Shown: positions 27,044-37,345 of the stretch, piece after piece
Position numbering within the stretch: the stretch's first letter is position 1
Layout of the letters: each line of letters opens with the position of its first letter
From: Paenibacillus sp. L3-i20
GTDB taxonomy: Bacteria > Bacillota > Bacilli > Paenibacillales > Paenibacillaceae
Assembly: GCF_022180385.2 (NCBI RefSeq)
Contig: NZ_BQME02000001.1
Location: 1 to 64,000 of the forward strand
DNA length: 64,000 nucleotides
Direction of reading: 5' to 3'
Made by a program: the position numbers and the translations under genes
The notes under the pieces: generated by a model
The model's database searches: none
The model's input: the letters and a program-made list of their open reading frames with translations, nothing else
Told to the model about the DNA's origin: nothing

Positions 27044-29257
27044 CTATTGGATCTTGAATTGAGCTAGTGATTGTTTAAGCCCCTGCGATACGGCATCTAG
27101 TTTCTGGGACAAATCAACTAGGCTTTCACTAATGTTTAGTTGTTCACTGCTAAGAGAAGCCACTTCCTCCGAAGTTGCCGAAGCCTCCTCAGCTACCGAG
27201 CTCACATTAGTCATTGCAGCTGAAAGTATCGTTTGAGATTGTTCCAAGTCGCTTACAGAATTCGTTACTCCATCAAGCTTTTGGACAAATTGCCCCATCT
27301 GGCTCTGAACACTAACAAATATACCGTTAGCTTCTTTAACAGAGCTTATTTGCTTTTGGAACATAGGGTAAGCATCTGATAATACACGAACCGTTTCATC
27401 AATTTCATTGCTAATCTTTTTTGTTATGTTTGCTACAACATCAATAGATTGCCTTGATTGATCAGCCAGCTTTCTAATCTCATCTGCGACGACCATAAAC
27501 CCTTTACCAGCAGCTCCTGCTCGCGCGGCTTCTATCGCTGCGTTCAGCGATAAAATATTTGTTTGCTTCGTTAGACTGTTTAAAACATCCAATATTTTCA
27601 CGATTGATCCAGTGCTTTCTTTAAGTGCATCTACCTTTTCAACCATCGCACGAGTCATATCTTCGGTCATACCTGTATTCTCAATAAGAACTCCCATATA
27701 GGAAGCACCCTGAACACTCGCTTTTTCAACTTCTGCTGCTGATAGAATCATATCTTGGTTTGCATCTAAAACCTTTTTCATTTGTTCATTTATATGTACT
27801 GTAAAAATATTGCCTTTCTCCGCTTCCATCGCCAAATTCGTAGCTCCACTTGCAATTTCTTCGGTTGCAATTGCAATGTCTTTTGCAGAAATGGAAGTTT
27901 TCCTTGATGCATCAGTTAAATTAGCTGCAGTCAACAAAACATCATCTGCGGAACGCGTCGTCTGAATGGCTAGTGCAGTAATCTGCTCCATCATTCGATT
28001 AAAGCTAACACTTAATTCACCAATTTCATCCTTACGTCCCTGCATCGTCGAGCGAATCGTTAAATTTCCTTCCGCTCCTTCATTCATAAGATTGCGGATC
28101 TTAACCAATGGTCTTGCAATTGCAAAGATAACTAACATTCCTATTCCAATTGCAATAATCGCAGCTATTATTGCAGTAAGCCACGTCAATTCACGAATAG
28201 CTTCGGCATCTCTAACTAACTCTTCTACTGGAATCGTCCCAACGAGCTTCCAATCCATTGATGCAAGTTTTTTATAACCAGCCAGCACCTCTACACCATC
28301 TGTCGTTTTTAACGTTGGTGATCCACTTTCAGCTTCAACACCCGTAGTTGGTAAATTTACTTTTGCCGGCATCCCAATCATCGATAAATCATTGGCAAGT
28401 ATGTAATTCCCGTTTGAGCCAATAATCGATACTTCACTATGTTCGCCTAATTTAACTTCACTGTATCTATTACTTATAACTTCCGCTTCCATTTCCATTA
28501 TTAATACATAAGAAGCATCACTAGAAACCCCATTTTTCAGTAACCGGCTTAAAGCCATTGTAGGCGTACTGCTTTCCATGGATATTCCGTTTGCATGGGG
28601 TGCTATCCAATTTACTTTTCCGTCTAATTCAATTGTTTTTTGGAACCAATCGGTTTTGGCCAATGCTTCAGCTCTTGTTTTCAATGCTGAGCCCGAAGAT
28701 ACGACATGCAGTCCTTCCCTCAAAGGAATGAGCAACATACCTTCGATTGTATTATTGCCAATTGTATATCCCTGAATCTTTTCATTCAGATTTCTTGTAG
28801 CTTCGAACCTCACATAATCGTCCACATCGGTAATATCTCTAACTAAACTGTGAAATTCCTTATCAGCTAATAACTGAAGAGATAAGTCCTCATATGTTTT
28901 AAATATTACGTCGAGATTGCTGGCAACTTGATTAATTGTTTGCAAACTAGCTTCTGATACTTTTTTCTCTACCATTGTTCTAGCTTCGTAATACGCCAAT
29001 AATCCCACAGTCAATACACAAGCTATTATACTTCCAAATATAACGATGAACAGCTTCATACCAACTGATTTCAACGGGTTTGAAACGTTGGATTCTCTCC
29101 ATATATGTTTTGCTTTCTTAGCTGCACTCAAAAACAGCTTAATACCCGTTTGTCCTTTGGTCGATCCTTCGGCGATAGAGTGCTTGTCCCCATCACTAGA
29201 TCCACCTACTTTCTTTCTTGAGAACAATTTCAATATTCCCTTGTATTTATTAGCCAT
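27044..29257 (-). CDS. Methyl-accepting chemotaxis protein (paralogue)
   Basis: About 737 aa from the ATG at 29257 (GGCGGTG site upstream). The layout is the same as in the neighbouring MCP: TM1 near 65-88, a dCache-like sensor ('SIIGSNGNYILANDLSMIGMP'), TM2 near 355-380, HAMP, and the signalling domain with '[39 protein letters not shown]'. The signalling domain is much more similar between the two copies than the sensor domain, so a local duplication followed by sensor divergence is likely. No chemotaxis relay gene is adjacent. Confidence 0.88.
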   Translation of the reverse strand: MANKYKGILKLFSRKKVGGSSDGDKHSIAEGSTKGQTGIKLFLSAAKKAKHIWRESNVSNPLKSVGMKLFIVIFGSIIACVLTVGLLAYYEARTMVEKKVSEASLQTINQVASNLDVIFKTYEDLSLQLLADKEFHSLVRDITDVDDYVRFEATRNLNEKIQGYTIGNNTIEGMLLIPLREGLHVVSSGSALKTRAEALAKTDWFQKTIELDGKVNWIAPHANGISMESSTPTMALSRLLKNGVSSDASYVLIMEMEAEVISNRYSEVKLGEHSEVSIIGSNGNYILANDLSMIGMPAKVNLPTTGVEAESGSPTLKTTDGVEVLAGYKKLASMDWKLVGTIPVEELVRDAEAIRELTWLTAIIAAIIAIGIGMLVIFAIARPLVKIRNLMNEGAEGNLTIRSTMQGRKDEIGELSVSFNRMMEQITALAIQTTRSADDVLLTAANLTDASRKTSISAKDIAIATEEIASGATNLAMEAEKGNIFTVHINEQMKKVLDANQDMILSAAEVEKASVQGASYMGVLIENTGMTEDMTRAMVEKVDALKESTGSIVKILDVLNSLTKQTNILSLNAAIEAARAGAAGKGFMVVADEIRKLADQSRQSIDVVANITKKISNEIDETVRVLSDAYPMFQKQISSVKEANGIFVSVQSQMGQFVQKLDGVTNSVSDLEQSQTILSAAMTNVSSVAEEASATSEEVASLSSEQLNISESLVDLSQKLDAVSQGLKQSLAQFKIQ

Positions 29258-29442
29258 GATGGATAACACCGCCTTTGATTTGGTAGATCAAATATGCATC
29301 CTCTAGCGTTAGCGAAGCATGTCGAATTTTGGATAATTGAATAATTCTATTATTTGATATTAGAGTCAGGTTGTCAATTCTTACTTTAAAAAATATAGTA
29401 CGATTAATTTATGCTACTTTAATCATAAGCGCAAAATAAAAA

Positions 29443-29483
29443 GGGCAGTCTCCAAGATCCTTTTCAGACCTCTAAGACTGCCC
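29443..29483 (-). terminator. Terminator of the U32 peptidase operon
   Basis: GGGCAGTCT (29443-29451) pairs with AGACTGCCC (29475-29483), downstream of the second U32 gene. Confidence 0.85.
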
Positions 29484-29497
29484 TATATTATCGTTTA

Positions 29498-30754
29498 TTA
29501 GCGAATACGTTTACGCATCATATCCATAGCTTTAACTGGCTTTAATGTACGAAGAAGTACATGTTGAAGTGGATGCCTTGCTACATCAAGCACTTGCCCA
29601 TCCATATCTGTTAACTCAGTAACCGTCTGCTTAAAGAACGTGCCGCCTGGGCCAACAAACTCTACTTCTTGACCAACTTTAAAGTTGTTGCGTTGTTCCA
29701 ATGTAGCGAATCCAGTTTTTTCATTGTAATCAAGCACGATACCAGCAAAATCATAAGGAGCAGCTTTTTCTTCTTCTTCATAAATATGATCTTCCACGCC
29801 TGGTGTATCAACGAAAAAGCCTGTATTAAGCGGACGATTCGCTGCTTTGTTCATCTCATCAATCCATTCCTGTTTCACTTCGAAATGTTCTGGATCAGCG
29901 AAATAAGCATCGATCGCTTGACGATACACATTAACAACCGTCGCAACGTAATGAATACTTTTCATTCGACCTTCGATCTTGAAGCTGTCAACGCCAACCT
30001 CAATTAGTTCAGGCAAATATTCAATCATACATAAATCTTTGGAACCCATTGTGAATTGATCTTCACCTTGCTCGTACATAGGCGCATCGTCCACAAACAA
30101 ATCATATTTCCATCGACAAGACTGGCAACAGCCGCCACGGTTAGAATCACGATCAGTAAAGTGGTTAGACAATACGCAACGTCCAGAATAAGATGAACAC
30201 ATTGCACCATGGATAAATGCTTCTATTTCAATATCAACATGTTTCTTGATTTCGGCAATATCTGCGAAGCTCGTTTCGCGCGCTAGAACTACCCGCGGCA
30301 AACCCTCATTTTTCCAAAATTGCACAGCCTGCCAGTTCATCGTAGACTGTTGCGTGCTTAGATGAACCTCAACCTTCGGCGCAACACGTTGTGACGTCTC
30401 TATAATAACCGGATCAGCAGCAATGATAGCAGAAATACCAGCCTCTTGAAGACTTCTCAAATAGTCCTCCAAGCCGCTAATATCTTCATTATGTGCGTAT
30501 ATATTCGTTGCAACGAATACTTTGGCGCCATAACGATTAGCAAATTCAACAGCTTCTTTCATCTCCTCAAAGCTGAAATTACCAGCGTTTGAACGAAGAC
30601 CATACTTTTGTCCACCAATATAAACTGCATCAGCACCATAGTGTACTGCAAATTTCAGTTTCTCCAGAGTACCAGCTGGAGCTAGTAGTTCAGGTCGGTC
30701 CAATCGATTCCGCTTACCTGTATAGCGTGGCGCAGATTTTGTTGTACTAGTCAT
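29498..30754 (-). CDS. trhP2: Peptidase U32-family tRNA hydroxylation protein (YrrO/TrhP2-like)
   Basis: About 418 aa from the ATG at 30754 (GGAGGTG upstream). It opens with 'RPELLAPAGTLEKLKFAVHYGADAVYIGGQKYGLR', then has the U32 signature 'EAFIHGAMCSSYSGRCVLSNH' and Cys cluster 'GGCCQSCRW', expected to bind an iron-sulfur cluster, and ends in a small beta domain. In B. subtilis TrhP1/TrhP2 (YrrN/YrrO) are needed to make 5-hydroxyuridine at tRNA position 34. Gene order with mltG and the yrrN homologue supports the assignment. Confidence 0.87.
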   Translation of the reverse strand: MTSTTKSAPRYTGKRNRLDRPELLAPAGTLEKLKFAVHYGADAVYIGGQKYGLRSNAGNFSFEEMKEAVEFANRYGAKVFVATNIYAHNEDISGLEDYLRSLQEAGISAIIAADPVIIETSQRVAPKVEVHLSTQQSTMNWQAVQFWKNEGLPRVVLARETSFADIAEIKKHVDIEIEAFIHGAMCSSYSGRCVLSNHFTDRDSNRGGCCQSCRWKYDLFVDDAPMYEQGEDQFTMGSKDLCMIEYLPELIEVGVDSFKIEGRMKSIHYVATVVNVYRQAIDAYFADPEHFEVKQEWIDEMNKAANRPLNTGFFVDTPGVEDHIYEEEEKAAPYDFAGIVLDYNEKTGFATLEQRNNFKVGQEVEFVGPGGTFFKQTVTELTDMDGQVLDVARHPLQHVLLRTLKPVKAMDMMRKRIR

Positions 30755-30783
30755 ACCTGCAAACACCTCCTGCACACAATTGA

Positions 30784-31716
30784 TTAATAGACTTGTTCTT
30801 TATAAAAGAAGCCGTAGCTTAGTTCTCTCTTAGGGTCTTGAATCTTTCTAATCGGATCGAGCCATTCATCTTGGAAGGAATAACCTTCTGGATCAGCCAA
30901 ATAGGCGTCAATGACAGTTCGATAAGCTTTTACAACAGTTTCATTATAATCGATTGACTTCATTATTCCTTCTATTTTTAAGCTATCAACAGAAATTACC
31001 ATAAGCTCATGCAGATTTTCCAGCATACATACATCATCTGAGCTCATAATATGGGTTCCATTAGCATCCTCATAGATTGGATAACGCTCTTCCGGTCTCT
31101 CGGCCTCCATAATATATAGACCACGCTTTTGATCAACATCTACAGAGTGCTCAGATTCGCCTTGATGCTCGAAATAATTATTTACTAGCGAACGTTTGGA
31201 GTGGTAAATATTCGTCATACCATGAACTTGTACTTGAAGCTCCAGCTTGGATTTACTTTTCGTATCCTCGATCTGCTCCATGTTGAGCTCACGTGCAATG
31301 ACGTATCTAGTAGCTCCTCTACGTGCCCAATATTCAGCAGTTACATAATTCGTAGATGTCATTTCGGCATTCCAGTGTAATGCCATACCAGGCGCAGATG
31401 TTTTTGCTGCCATTAGCACAGCGGGATCACCAAATACGATTGCATCAACACCTGCTTGATGAAGTGCAGCTATATATTCCGGCATTCCTTCTAGCGCCGC
31501 ATGATCAATAAGATTATTGATTGCAACATAGATGCGAACGCCCTTCGGCTTCGCAAGCAGAACCGCTGCTTGAATCATCTCCAGCGTAAATTGTCCTGCT
31601 TGACGTGATGCATAACGAGCTTCACCGATAACAAACGCATCAGCACCTGCAGCTATTAAACGCTCCAGTTCCTCGATAGACGCAGCGGTCGTGAGCAATT
31701 CGGGCTTGTACGACAT
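30784..31716 (-). CDS. trhP1: Peptidase U32-family protein (YrrN/TrhP1-like)
   Basis: 310 aa. It has the U32 barrel ('PELLTTAASIEELERLIAAGADAFVIGEARYASRQ') but a degenerate signature region, 'QVHGMTNIYHSKRSLVNNYFEHQ', and lacks the Cys cluster of its partner. This fits the usual two-subunit arrangement in Firmicutes. It lies 29 bp upstream of the partner gene and is surely co-transcribed with it. Confidence 0.85.
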   Translation of the reverse strand: MSYKPELLTTAASIEELERLIAAGADAFVIGEARYASRQAGQFTLEMIQAAVLLAKPKGVRIYVAINNLIDHAALEGMPEYIAALHQAGVDAIVFGDPAVLMAAKTSAPGMALHWNAEMTSTNYVTAEYWARRGATRYVIARELNMEQIEDTKSKSKLELQVQVHGMTNIYHSKRSLVNNYFEHQGESEHSVDVDQKRGLYIMEAERPEERYPIYEDANGTHIMSSDDVCMLENLHELMVISVDSLKIEGIMKSIDYNETVVKAYRTVIDAYLADPEGYSFQDEWLDPIRKIQDPKRELSYGFFYKEQVY

Positions 31717-31759
31717 AGTTGTTCTCCCTCATAATTTGACTTATAACTACCTCATGCTG

Positions 31760-32887
31760 TTATTGAGCGGATTGGTTGCTTTTTTCTATATTGCGAAGAT
31801 GTTCTTTATACGTTTTTGCAAATAGATGTGTTTGCGTGCCGTCTTTTTTCGTCACATAATACAAATAATCTGTTTTTTCGGGAAATAGCGCCGCTTCAAT
31901 CGATGCTAAGCTTGGGCTTGCAATCGGTCCAGGTGGCAATCCATCTACTTTATACGTATTATAAGGACTATCAATTTCTAAATCCTTATGGAATAGTCGC
32001 TCTTTTGGTGTATCAAGCGCATACTGTACAGTTGCGTCGATTTGAAGTCGCATTGGTTCTGCTAATCGGTTCATAATAACGCCTGCAACTAGTGCACGCT
32101 CCTCGTCAACGACAACTTCACGTTCAACAAGTGAGGCAATCGTTAATATTTGATGAAGTGATTTACCGGACGCTTCTAAAACATTTTGCCAGTCATCAGG
32201 CAAAGTTCCGAGTTTTCGATCCGTTTCCACTAACATTCGAGTAATGATCTCTTCTTCTGTACTTTCTTTTTTGAGCTGGTATGTTTCAGGGAATAAGTAC
32301 CCCTCTAATCGTTTATGCAAGTTTTTTTGATCCGCTACAGCACGAACAGATTCCGCATCTCCCCATACTCGATCACTTTCAGCAAGCTCAAGAAACTTAG
32401 CTTTGTCGACAATGCCATCGGCAGCAAGCTTGTCTGCTATTTGCAAAAGGGTAAAGCCTTCAGGAATCGTAAATTTGATCGTCTCAGCTTCGACTGTTTC
32501 TCCAGCATTTAGTTTGGCGATTATATCCGATTTATCCATACCCGGCGCAAGTTCATACAACCCTGCTTGAAAACGTGAACCTTCGTCCTTTAATTGCAAA
32601 TAATAGCTGAACACAAATGCATTTTTGATAATCCCATTTTCCTCAAGTGTGTCAGCTACAGAATTAGCAGACATCCCTCGTTTTATCGTTACTTGCGTAA
32701 CTTCGCCCTTTGGCGTTGGCTGTAATTTACTCCAAACATAATAAGCCCCGCTTCCGGCAACAATCGCCATAATGCTGAGCAGACTAATAATAACCCACAT
32801 CGTTATTTTCCAACGTTTCGGGCCAACTTGAGTTCTTTTGCGTTTCTTTTTTTCATTATTTTCCAACTTCTCTTCTGACTTATCCAA
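31760..32887 (-). CDS. mltG: Endolytic murein transglycosylase
   Basis: About 375 aa. I choose the TTG at 32887 because AGAGGGTG stands 7 nt upstream; the longer frame to 32953 would run through a terminator hairpin. A basic cytoplasmic part ('KKRKRTQ') is followed by a TM near 30-50, a LysM-like region ('IPEGFTLLQIADKL') and the YceG fold with catalytic Glu in 'SLVEREVVVDEERALVAGVIMNRL'. The enzyme cuts nascent glycan strands at the outer membrane face. It belongs to the conserved alaS-yrr block. Confidence 0.9.
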   Translation of the reverse strand: MDKSEEKLENNEKKKRKRTQVGPKRWKITMWVIISLLSIMAIVAGSGAYYVWSKLQPTPKGEVTQVTIKRGMSANSVADTLEENGIIKNAFVFSYYLQLKDEGSRFQAGLYELAPGMDKSDIIAKLNAGETVEAETIKFTIPEGFTLLQIADKLAADGIVDKAKFLELAESDRVWGDAESVRAVADQKNLHKRLEGYLFPETYQLKKESTEEEIITRMLVETDRKLGTLPDDWQNVLEASGKSLHQILTIASLVEREVVVDEERALVAGVIMNRLAEPMRLQIDATVQYALDTPKERLFHKDLEIDSPYNTYKVDGLPPGPIASPSLASIEAALFPEKTDYLYYVTKKDGTQTHLFAKTYKEHLRNIEKSNQSAQ

Positions 32888-32918
32888 CCCTCTACACCCT
32901 CTTCTGAAAGTTTCCGTG

Positions 32919-32946
32919 AAAAAGAGCGGTTGTAAGCCGCCCTCTT
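32919..32946 (-). terminator. Terminator or attenuator between yrzB-type genes and mltG
   Basis: On the minus strand AGAGGGCGG, a 7-nt loop and CCGCTCTTTTT form an imperfect stem with a U run. It lies between the second DUF1292 gene and mltG, and argues against a start for mltG farther upstream. Confidence 0.7.
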
Positions 32947-32996
32947 GGTTCAACTATTAAGAAAGTATGCCTTAAATCTCGTTACGGGTATTCATA

Positions 32997-33305
32997 CTAA
33001 GGTCTCTCGTCATTGGCGAAAAGCAGGTCATCATACGCTTCCGAAGCAGCTTCCCACTCTTCATCATCTTCGATCGTTTCAAGCTGGGGTTCGCTTCCAC
33101 CAAGAATAACTCGGAAGAGCTCTACCTCATCTTCTCCACGCATTGCTTCGTTTTGAAGCGCTGCATAAAGAACATCGCCAATTTGAAACTCGTCTTTGAT
33201 GCTGAACAATTCGGTAACACCTTCTTCGGAAATGAGTTCAACATCATTGCCGAACGCTTCTTTCAAGTGACTTTGTCTCTTTGGAATGTTAGAGCTTTCA
33301 GACAT
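32997..33305 (-). CDS. DUF1292-family protein (second copy)
   Basis: 102 aa, strongly acidic, with the DUF1292 core 'ELFSIKDEFQIGDVLYAAL', 'VELFRVI' and 'LETIEDDEEWEAASEAYDDLL'. It overlaps the upstream DUF1292 gene by 1 bp. Two divergent tandem copies of this small cytoplasmic protein of unknown function are present; B. subtilis has yrzB at this position. Confidence 0.83.
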   Translation of the reverse strand: MSESSNIPKRQSHLKEAFGNDVELISEEGVTELFSIKDEFQIGDVLYAALQNEAMRGEDEVELFRVILGGSEPQLETIEDDEEWEAASEAYDDLLFANDERP

Positions 33306-33601
33306 TACTCTTGCTCCTCCAATTCGCCAAGAAGCGTATTAAACGTCTCCTCGACCATATTCCACTCTTCTTCATCTTCGATCGTATAAAGCTTAAGATC
33401 GTCGCCTTCTTCCTCATAACGGAATGCATAAACTTCATCTTCCTCGTCGTCTGCTCCGATAAGAGGTACTACCATCATATATTTTTTATCCGAATCATCC
33501 ACTTCAAATTTCATGATGACTTCGAATTCCTCTTCATTACCTTCTTCATCCGGAATATAAATAATTTCCGGCTCTTCATATTGCAAATCTTCCTTTGTCA
33601 T
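33305..33601 (-). CDS. yrzB: DUF1292-family protein (YrzB-like)
   Basis: 98 aa from the ATG at 33601 (AGGTGAGGG upstream; a GTG at 33613 lies inside that site). Very acidic, with 'IIYIPDEEGNEEEFEVIMKFEVDDSDKKYMMVVPL' and 'LYTIEDEEEWNMVEETFNTLL'. The function is unknown, but position after ruvX is conserved in Firmicutes. Confidence 0.85.
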   Translation of the reverse strand: MTKEDLQYEEPEIIYIPDEEGNEEEFEVIMKFEVDDSDKKYMMVVPLIGADDEEDEVYAFRYEEEGDDLKLYTIEDEEEWNMVEETFNTLLGELEEQE

Positions 33602-33609
33602 CGTTTCCC

Positions 33610-34026
33610 TCACCTTTTCGTTTTAGAATCGAGATAATTTTGCAAAATGAACGTTGCCGCCATTTTGTCTATCACTAGCTTTCTCTTCCTCCGGCTGACG
33701 TCCGCTTCTAAGAGCGTTCGCTCGGCAGCTACCGTTGTCAGCCTTTCATCCCAAAGGTGAACAGGTATATCTAACTTCTGCCTGATTTGTTCGGCAACTG
33801 CGATACTAATTTCACCTCGCGGGCCGATGGTGCCATTCATGTTTTTCGGTAAACCAATAACGATCTCGGAAACCTCATGTTCCTTTACGAGTTCAGCGAT
33901 TCGATCAAGCTCCCCGCCGTCACGTCTCTTCTCAACGACAGTAAGCCCTTGAGCCGTCCATCGGAAAGCATCACTAACTGCCACTCCAATGTTGCGATCT
34001 CCGTAATCTAATCCCATTACTCTCAT
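33610..34026 (-). CDS. ruvX: Holliday junction resolvase-like nuclease (YqgF/RuvX)
   Basis: 138 aa. The RNase H-like fold begins with 'MRVMGLDYGDRNIGVAVSDAF' (first catalytic Asp), then 'IVIGLPKNMNGTIGPR' and 'LWDERLTTVAAERTLLEADVSRRKRK' (Glu), and ends with 'KMAATFILQNYLD'. In bacteria the family is linked to 16S rRNA 5' end processing and possibly recombination. It is the yrrK homologue in the conserved block. Confidence 0.92.
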   Translation of the reverse strand: MRVMGLDYGDRNIGVAVSDAFRWTAQGLTVVEKRRDGGELDRIAELVKEHEVSEIVIGLPKNMNGTIGPRGEISIAVAEQIRQKLDIPVHLWDERLTTVAAERTLLEADVSRRKRKLVIDKMAATFILQNYLDSKTKR

Positions 34027-34046
34027 TTACTGCTTGGCTCCCTACA

Positions 34047-34310
34047 TTACTGGTTCTTATGTTGCAAGTAAAACCGGACCAACTCTTCAATCAATTCGTC
34101 TCGTTCTTTCTTGCGAATTAAGCTTCTGGCATTGTTGTGCCGCGGAATATACGCGGGGTCACCGGACAGCAAATACCCAACGATCTGGTTAATTGGGTTA
34201 TATTCTTTCTCCAGAAGTGCCTCATGCACTTGTAGAAGAATATCTCCCGAAGAAGCCTCCACCCCCTCAGCCTTCACGTTAAACTTCATTGTTTGGTCCA
34301 TAGAACTCAT
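34047..34310 (-). CDS. ireB: IreB family regulatory protein (YrzL, DUF965)
   Basis: 87 aa from the ATG at 34310 (GAGGTG six nt upstream), giving the '[10 protein letters not shown]' start seen in the family. The core '[42 protein letters not shown]' is nearly invariant in Firmicutes. In Enterococcus, IreB is phosphorylated by the PASTA kinase IreK and affects cephalosporin resistance. It lies between alaS and ruvX, as expected. Confidence 0.92.
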   Translation of the reverse strand: MSSMDQTMKFNVKAEGVEASSGDILLQVHEALLEKEYNPINQIVGYLLSGDPAYIPRHNNARSLIRKKERDELIEELVRFYLQHKNQ

Positions 34311-34362
34311 CAACAGCACCTCGCTTTCTAAAACACATCCAAAAAAATGTTGCCTAGCACTA

Positions 34363-36996
34363 TCATATCACATTAGCCCTACTCACAACCAGTTCTTCTA
34401 CAAGTTTGAGCGCTTCATCAAGCTTAGTAATATCTTTACCGCCAGCTTGTGCCATATCTGGTCTTCCGCCGCCATTGCCACCACATACGACTGCAGCTTC
34501 CTTAATAATGTTGCCTGCATGGAAGCCTTTCTTCACTAGATCTGCTGACACTGCTGCAGCAAGATTCACTTTGTCGTCCTGTATTGCACCTAATACGATA
34601 ATACTAGAGCCAAGTTTCAACTTTAGCTCATCGACGATTCCACGAAGAGCATCCATTGAAGGAGCATTAACTTTTGCACAAAGTATTGTAATGTCACCGA
34701 CTTTAATTGCCTGCGAATCTAGCGAACCTGCTTCAATGCGACTTAACTTAGCTTGTAGCGATTCATTTTCACGTGAAAGTTCTTTTACTTGTCCGAAGAT
34801 TGCTTCGATACGTTTAGGCACTTCAGTCACATTTGATTTAAGCAACGCAGCAGAATGCTTTAGAAGCTCTACTTGATCTTCATAATACGTATATGCATGT
34901 TTACCGGTAACAGCTTCGATCCGGCGTACGCCAGAGCCAATACCACTCTCAGATAATAACTTAAACAGTCCGATCTGTGATGTGTTGCCTACGTGACAAC
35001 CACCACACAGCTCAAGGCTGTAATCTCCTACACGTACTACGCGTACAACATCGCCATATTTCTCACCAAAAAGAGCCATCGCTCCCATAGCTTTAGCTTC
35101 AGCTAAGGAATTATTCGAAATATTCACATCTGTGCCGATCCAAATTTGCTCATTTACTTTACGCTCGATTGTAGCTAGTTCTTCTGCAGTGATACCGCCA
35201 AAGTGAGAGAAGTCAAACCGTAGACGTTCGCCTTCAACGAGCGAACCAGCCTGATTAACATGATCACCAAGCGTTTCTTTAAGTGCTTTATGCAACAAAT
35301 GCGTCGCTGTATGATTTTTAATAATATCTTCACGAATTGATCTTGCAACCGAAGCTGTTACAGTTCCGCCCGAGGTTACCGTTCCGGATACAACAATTGC
35401 ATGATGAACACTTTGACCATGTGGTGCTTTTGTTACGTCTTCAACTTGAAGTTCGAATCCATCTCCAACTATCGTACCTTTATCACCGATTTGACCGCCG
35501 CTTTCTGCATAGAAAGGTGTCCGATCGAGAATAATCGCTACTTGACTGCCAAGACCTGCAATGTCAACTAATGCTTCATCTAACATAACTGCAATAATTT
35601 TTGACTCAGATACCAATTCATTATAGCCAACAAATTCACTTTTATCCGTAAAAGTAGCTAGTGGACCGCCTTGCACCTTCATGCTGCCTGTATCTTGACG
35701 AGCTGCACGAGCACGATCACGCTGAGCTTCCATCGCTGCATCAAAACCTTCACGATCAACACTCATTCCATGTTCCGCAGCAAAGTCTTCTGTTAGATCA
35801 AACGGGAATCCGAACGTATCATAAAGTTTAAATGCATCTTCGCCGTTAATTGAAGTAACACCAGCTCCACTTGCTTGCTTCACCAACTCAGACAAAAGAA
35901 TCAATCCGTCAGACAATGTCTCATGGAAACGCTCTTCCTCCGTACGAATTACGCGCTCGATAAACTCCTGTTTCTCCACAACCTCAGGATAGTAGCTGCC
36001 CATTACTTCGCCTACAACTGGAGTTAGCTCGAACAAGAACGGACGATCCACACCTAACATTTTTCCGTAACGCACAGCACGACGAAGCAATCTTCGAATA
36101 ATATAGCCACGTCCCTCATTAGATGGCATAACGCCGTCACCAACAGAGAAAGCAACCGTACGTACATGGTCAGCAATAACTTTAAGAGCAACATCATGCT
36201 CTTCATTCGTTTTGTATGTTACACCAGCAATCTCACAAGTACGATCGATAAGCGGACGGAACAAATCCGTATCGAAGTTGGAATCTACGTCCTGAATAAT
36301 GGATGCGAAGCGCTCCAGTCCAGCACCTGTATCAATATTTTTGTTTGGTAGCGGTGTGTAACTGCCGTCTTTATTATGATTAAACTGGGAGAATACAAGA
36401 TTCCATACTTCTAGGAAGCGTTCGTTCTCGCCACCAGGCCAGCATTCAGGATCGGATAAATCACCGTACTTTTCGCCACGATCATAAAAAATTTCAGTAC
36501 AAGGGCCGCAAGGACCTTCGCCAATATCCCAGAAATTTTCCTCAAGCTTATAAATACGTTCCGCAGGTACACCAATCTTCTCATTCCAATAACGGTAAGC
36601 TTCTTCATCCTCTGTATAGACTGTTACCGACAGCCGTTCAGGATCGAAGCCAATCCACTTTTTGTCCGTTAGAAATTCCCATGCCCATGAAATAACTTCC
36701 TCTTTGAAATAATCGCCAATGGAGAAGTTGCCCAACATTTCAAAAAATGTATGATGTCTGCGCGTTTTGCCGACGTTTTCAATATCGTTTGTACGGATAC
36801 ACTTTTGCGAGTTTGTAATTCTTGGATTTTCAGGTATAACACGTCCATCAAAATACGGTTTAAGGGGTGCCATTCCTGCATTGATCCAAAGCAAAGATGG
36901 ATCGTTATGTGGGACAAGTGACGCGCTTGGTTCAATTTTGTGACCCTTTTCCTCAAAAAACGCCAGCCATTTTGATCTAATTTCACTAGCTTTCAT
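34363..36996 (-). CDS. alaS: Alanyl-tRNA synthetase
   Basis: 877 aa, full length. Class II catalytic core with '[19 protein letters not shown]' and '[12 protein letters not shown]'. Editing domain zinc and catalytic residues are in '[11 protein letters not shown]' and '[15 protein letters not shown]'. The C-terminal DHHA1 domain has '[18 protein letters not shown]'. It charges tRNA-Ala and clears mischarged Ser/Gly. A T-box leader precedes it (37041-37310). Confidence 0.96.
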   Translation of the reverse strand: MKASEIRSKWLAFFEEKGHKIEPSASLVPHNDPSLLWINAGMAPLKPYFDGRVIPENPRITNSQKCIRTNDIENVGKTRRHHTFFEMLGNFSIGDYFKEEVISWAWEFLTDKKWIGFDPERLSVTVYTEDEEAYRYWNEKIGVPAERIYKLEENFWDIGEGPCGPCTEIFYDRGEKYGDLSDPECWPGGENERFLEVWNLVFSQFNHNKDGSYTPLPNKNIDTGAGLERFASIIQDVDSNFDTDLFRPLIDRTCEIAGVTYKTNEEHDVALKVIADHVRTVAFSVGDGVMPSNEGRGYIIRRLLRRAVRYGKMLGVDRPFLFELTPVVGEVMGSYYPEVVEKQEFIERVIRTEEERFHETLSDGLILLSELVKQASGAGVTSINGEDAFKLYDTFGFPFDLTEDFAAEHGMSVDREGFDAAMEAQRDRARAARQDTGSMKVQGGPLATFTDKSEFVGYNELVSESKIIAVMLDEALVDIAGLGSQVAIILDRTPFYAESGGQIGDKGTIVGDGFELQVEDVTKAPHGQSVHHAIVVSGTVTSGGTVTASVARSIREDIIKNHTATHLLHKALKETLGDHVNQAGSLVEGERLRFDFSHFGGITAEELATIERKVNEQIWIGTDVNISNNSLAEAKAMGAMALFGEKYGDVVRVVRVGDYSLELCGGCHVGNTSQIGLFKLLSESGIGSGVRRIEAVTGKHAYTYYEDQVELLKHSAALLKSNVTEVPKRIEAIFGQVKELSRENESLQAKLSRIEAGSLDSQAIKVGDITILCAKVNAPSMDALRGIVDELKLKLGSSIIVLGAIQDDKVNLAAAVSADLVKKGFHAGNIIKEAAVVCGGNGGGRPDMAQAGGKDITKLDEALKLVEELVVSRANVI

Positions 36997-37040
36997 ACGT
37001 AATCTCCTCCAAAGTTAAATTGATTTGGTCTAAAATACAG

Positions 37041-37310
37041 AAAAAAGCCCCTGTCATAGACAGGGACGAATTAGTTTCGCGGTACCACCCTGGTTATTAC
37101 GCACAAAATAACGCAATCTCCTTATTTAGACGATAACGGGCCTAACCGGTGAAGTTCATTCACACTCCGAAAAGAGCTTTCGGCCATTCTTCGCCATGAG
37201 CACTCTTTCAACCATCGCTTACCGCTACACGGCTGTAAAGCGAAGGAGCACTCTCTCTGGCTGACGGGCAATGGCTTACTTCATTTCGTCAACGATTTGT
37301 GTACATATAT
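37041..37310 (-). promoter_or_regulatory. T-box riboswitch leader of alaS
   Basis: The minus strand holds the T-box sequence AACCAGGGTGGTACCGCG (37095-37078), complementary to an uncharged tRNA acceptor end. A terminator follows: CCCTGTC/GACAGGG at 37049-37065 with a run of T's on the transcribed strand. About 200 nt of stem-rich leader lie upstream. Uncharged tRNA-Ala is expected to disrupt the terminator and turn on alaS. I did not assign the specifier codon with certainty. Confidence 0.92.
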
Positions 37311-37316
37311 GTTCAA

Positions 37317-37345
37317 ATTATATCTACCGTCCACAGGGCTGTCAA
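37317..37345 (-). promoter_or_regulatory. Promoter of the alaS T-box transcript
   Basis: Minus-strand TTGACA (37345-37340), 17-bp spacer, TATAAT (37322-37317): a perfect sigma-A consensus. Its -35 overlaps the stop codon of the upstream membrane protein gene. Confidence 0.9.

Noticed and set aside
32888..32953. N-terminal extension of MltG to 32953
   Set aside because: The extension would be encoded by a terminator hairpin; the TTG at 32887 has a proper ribosome site.
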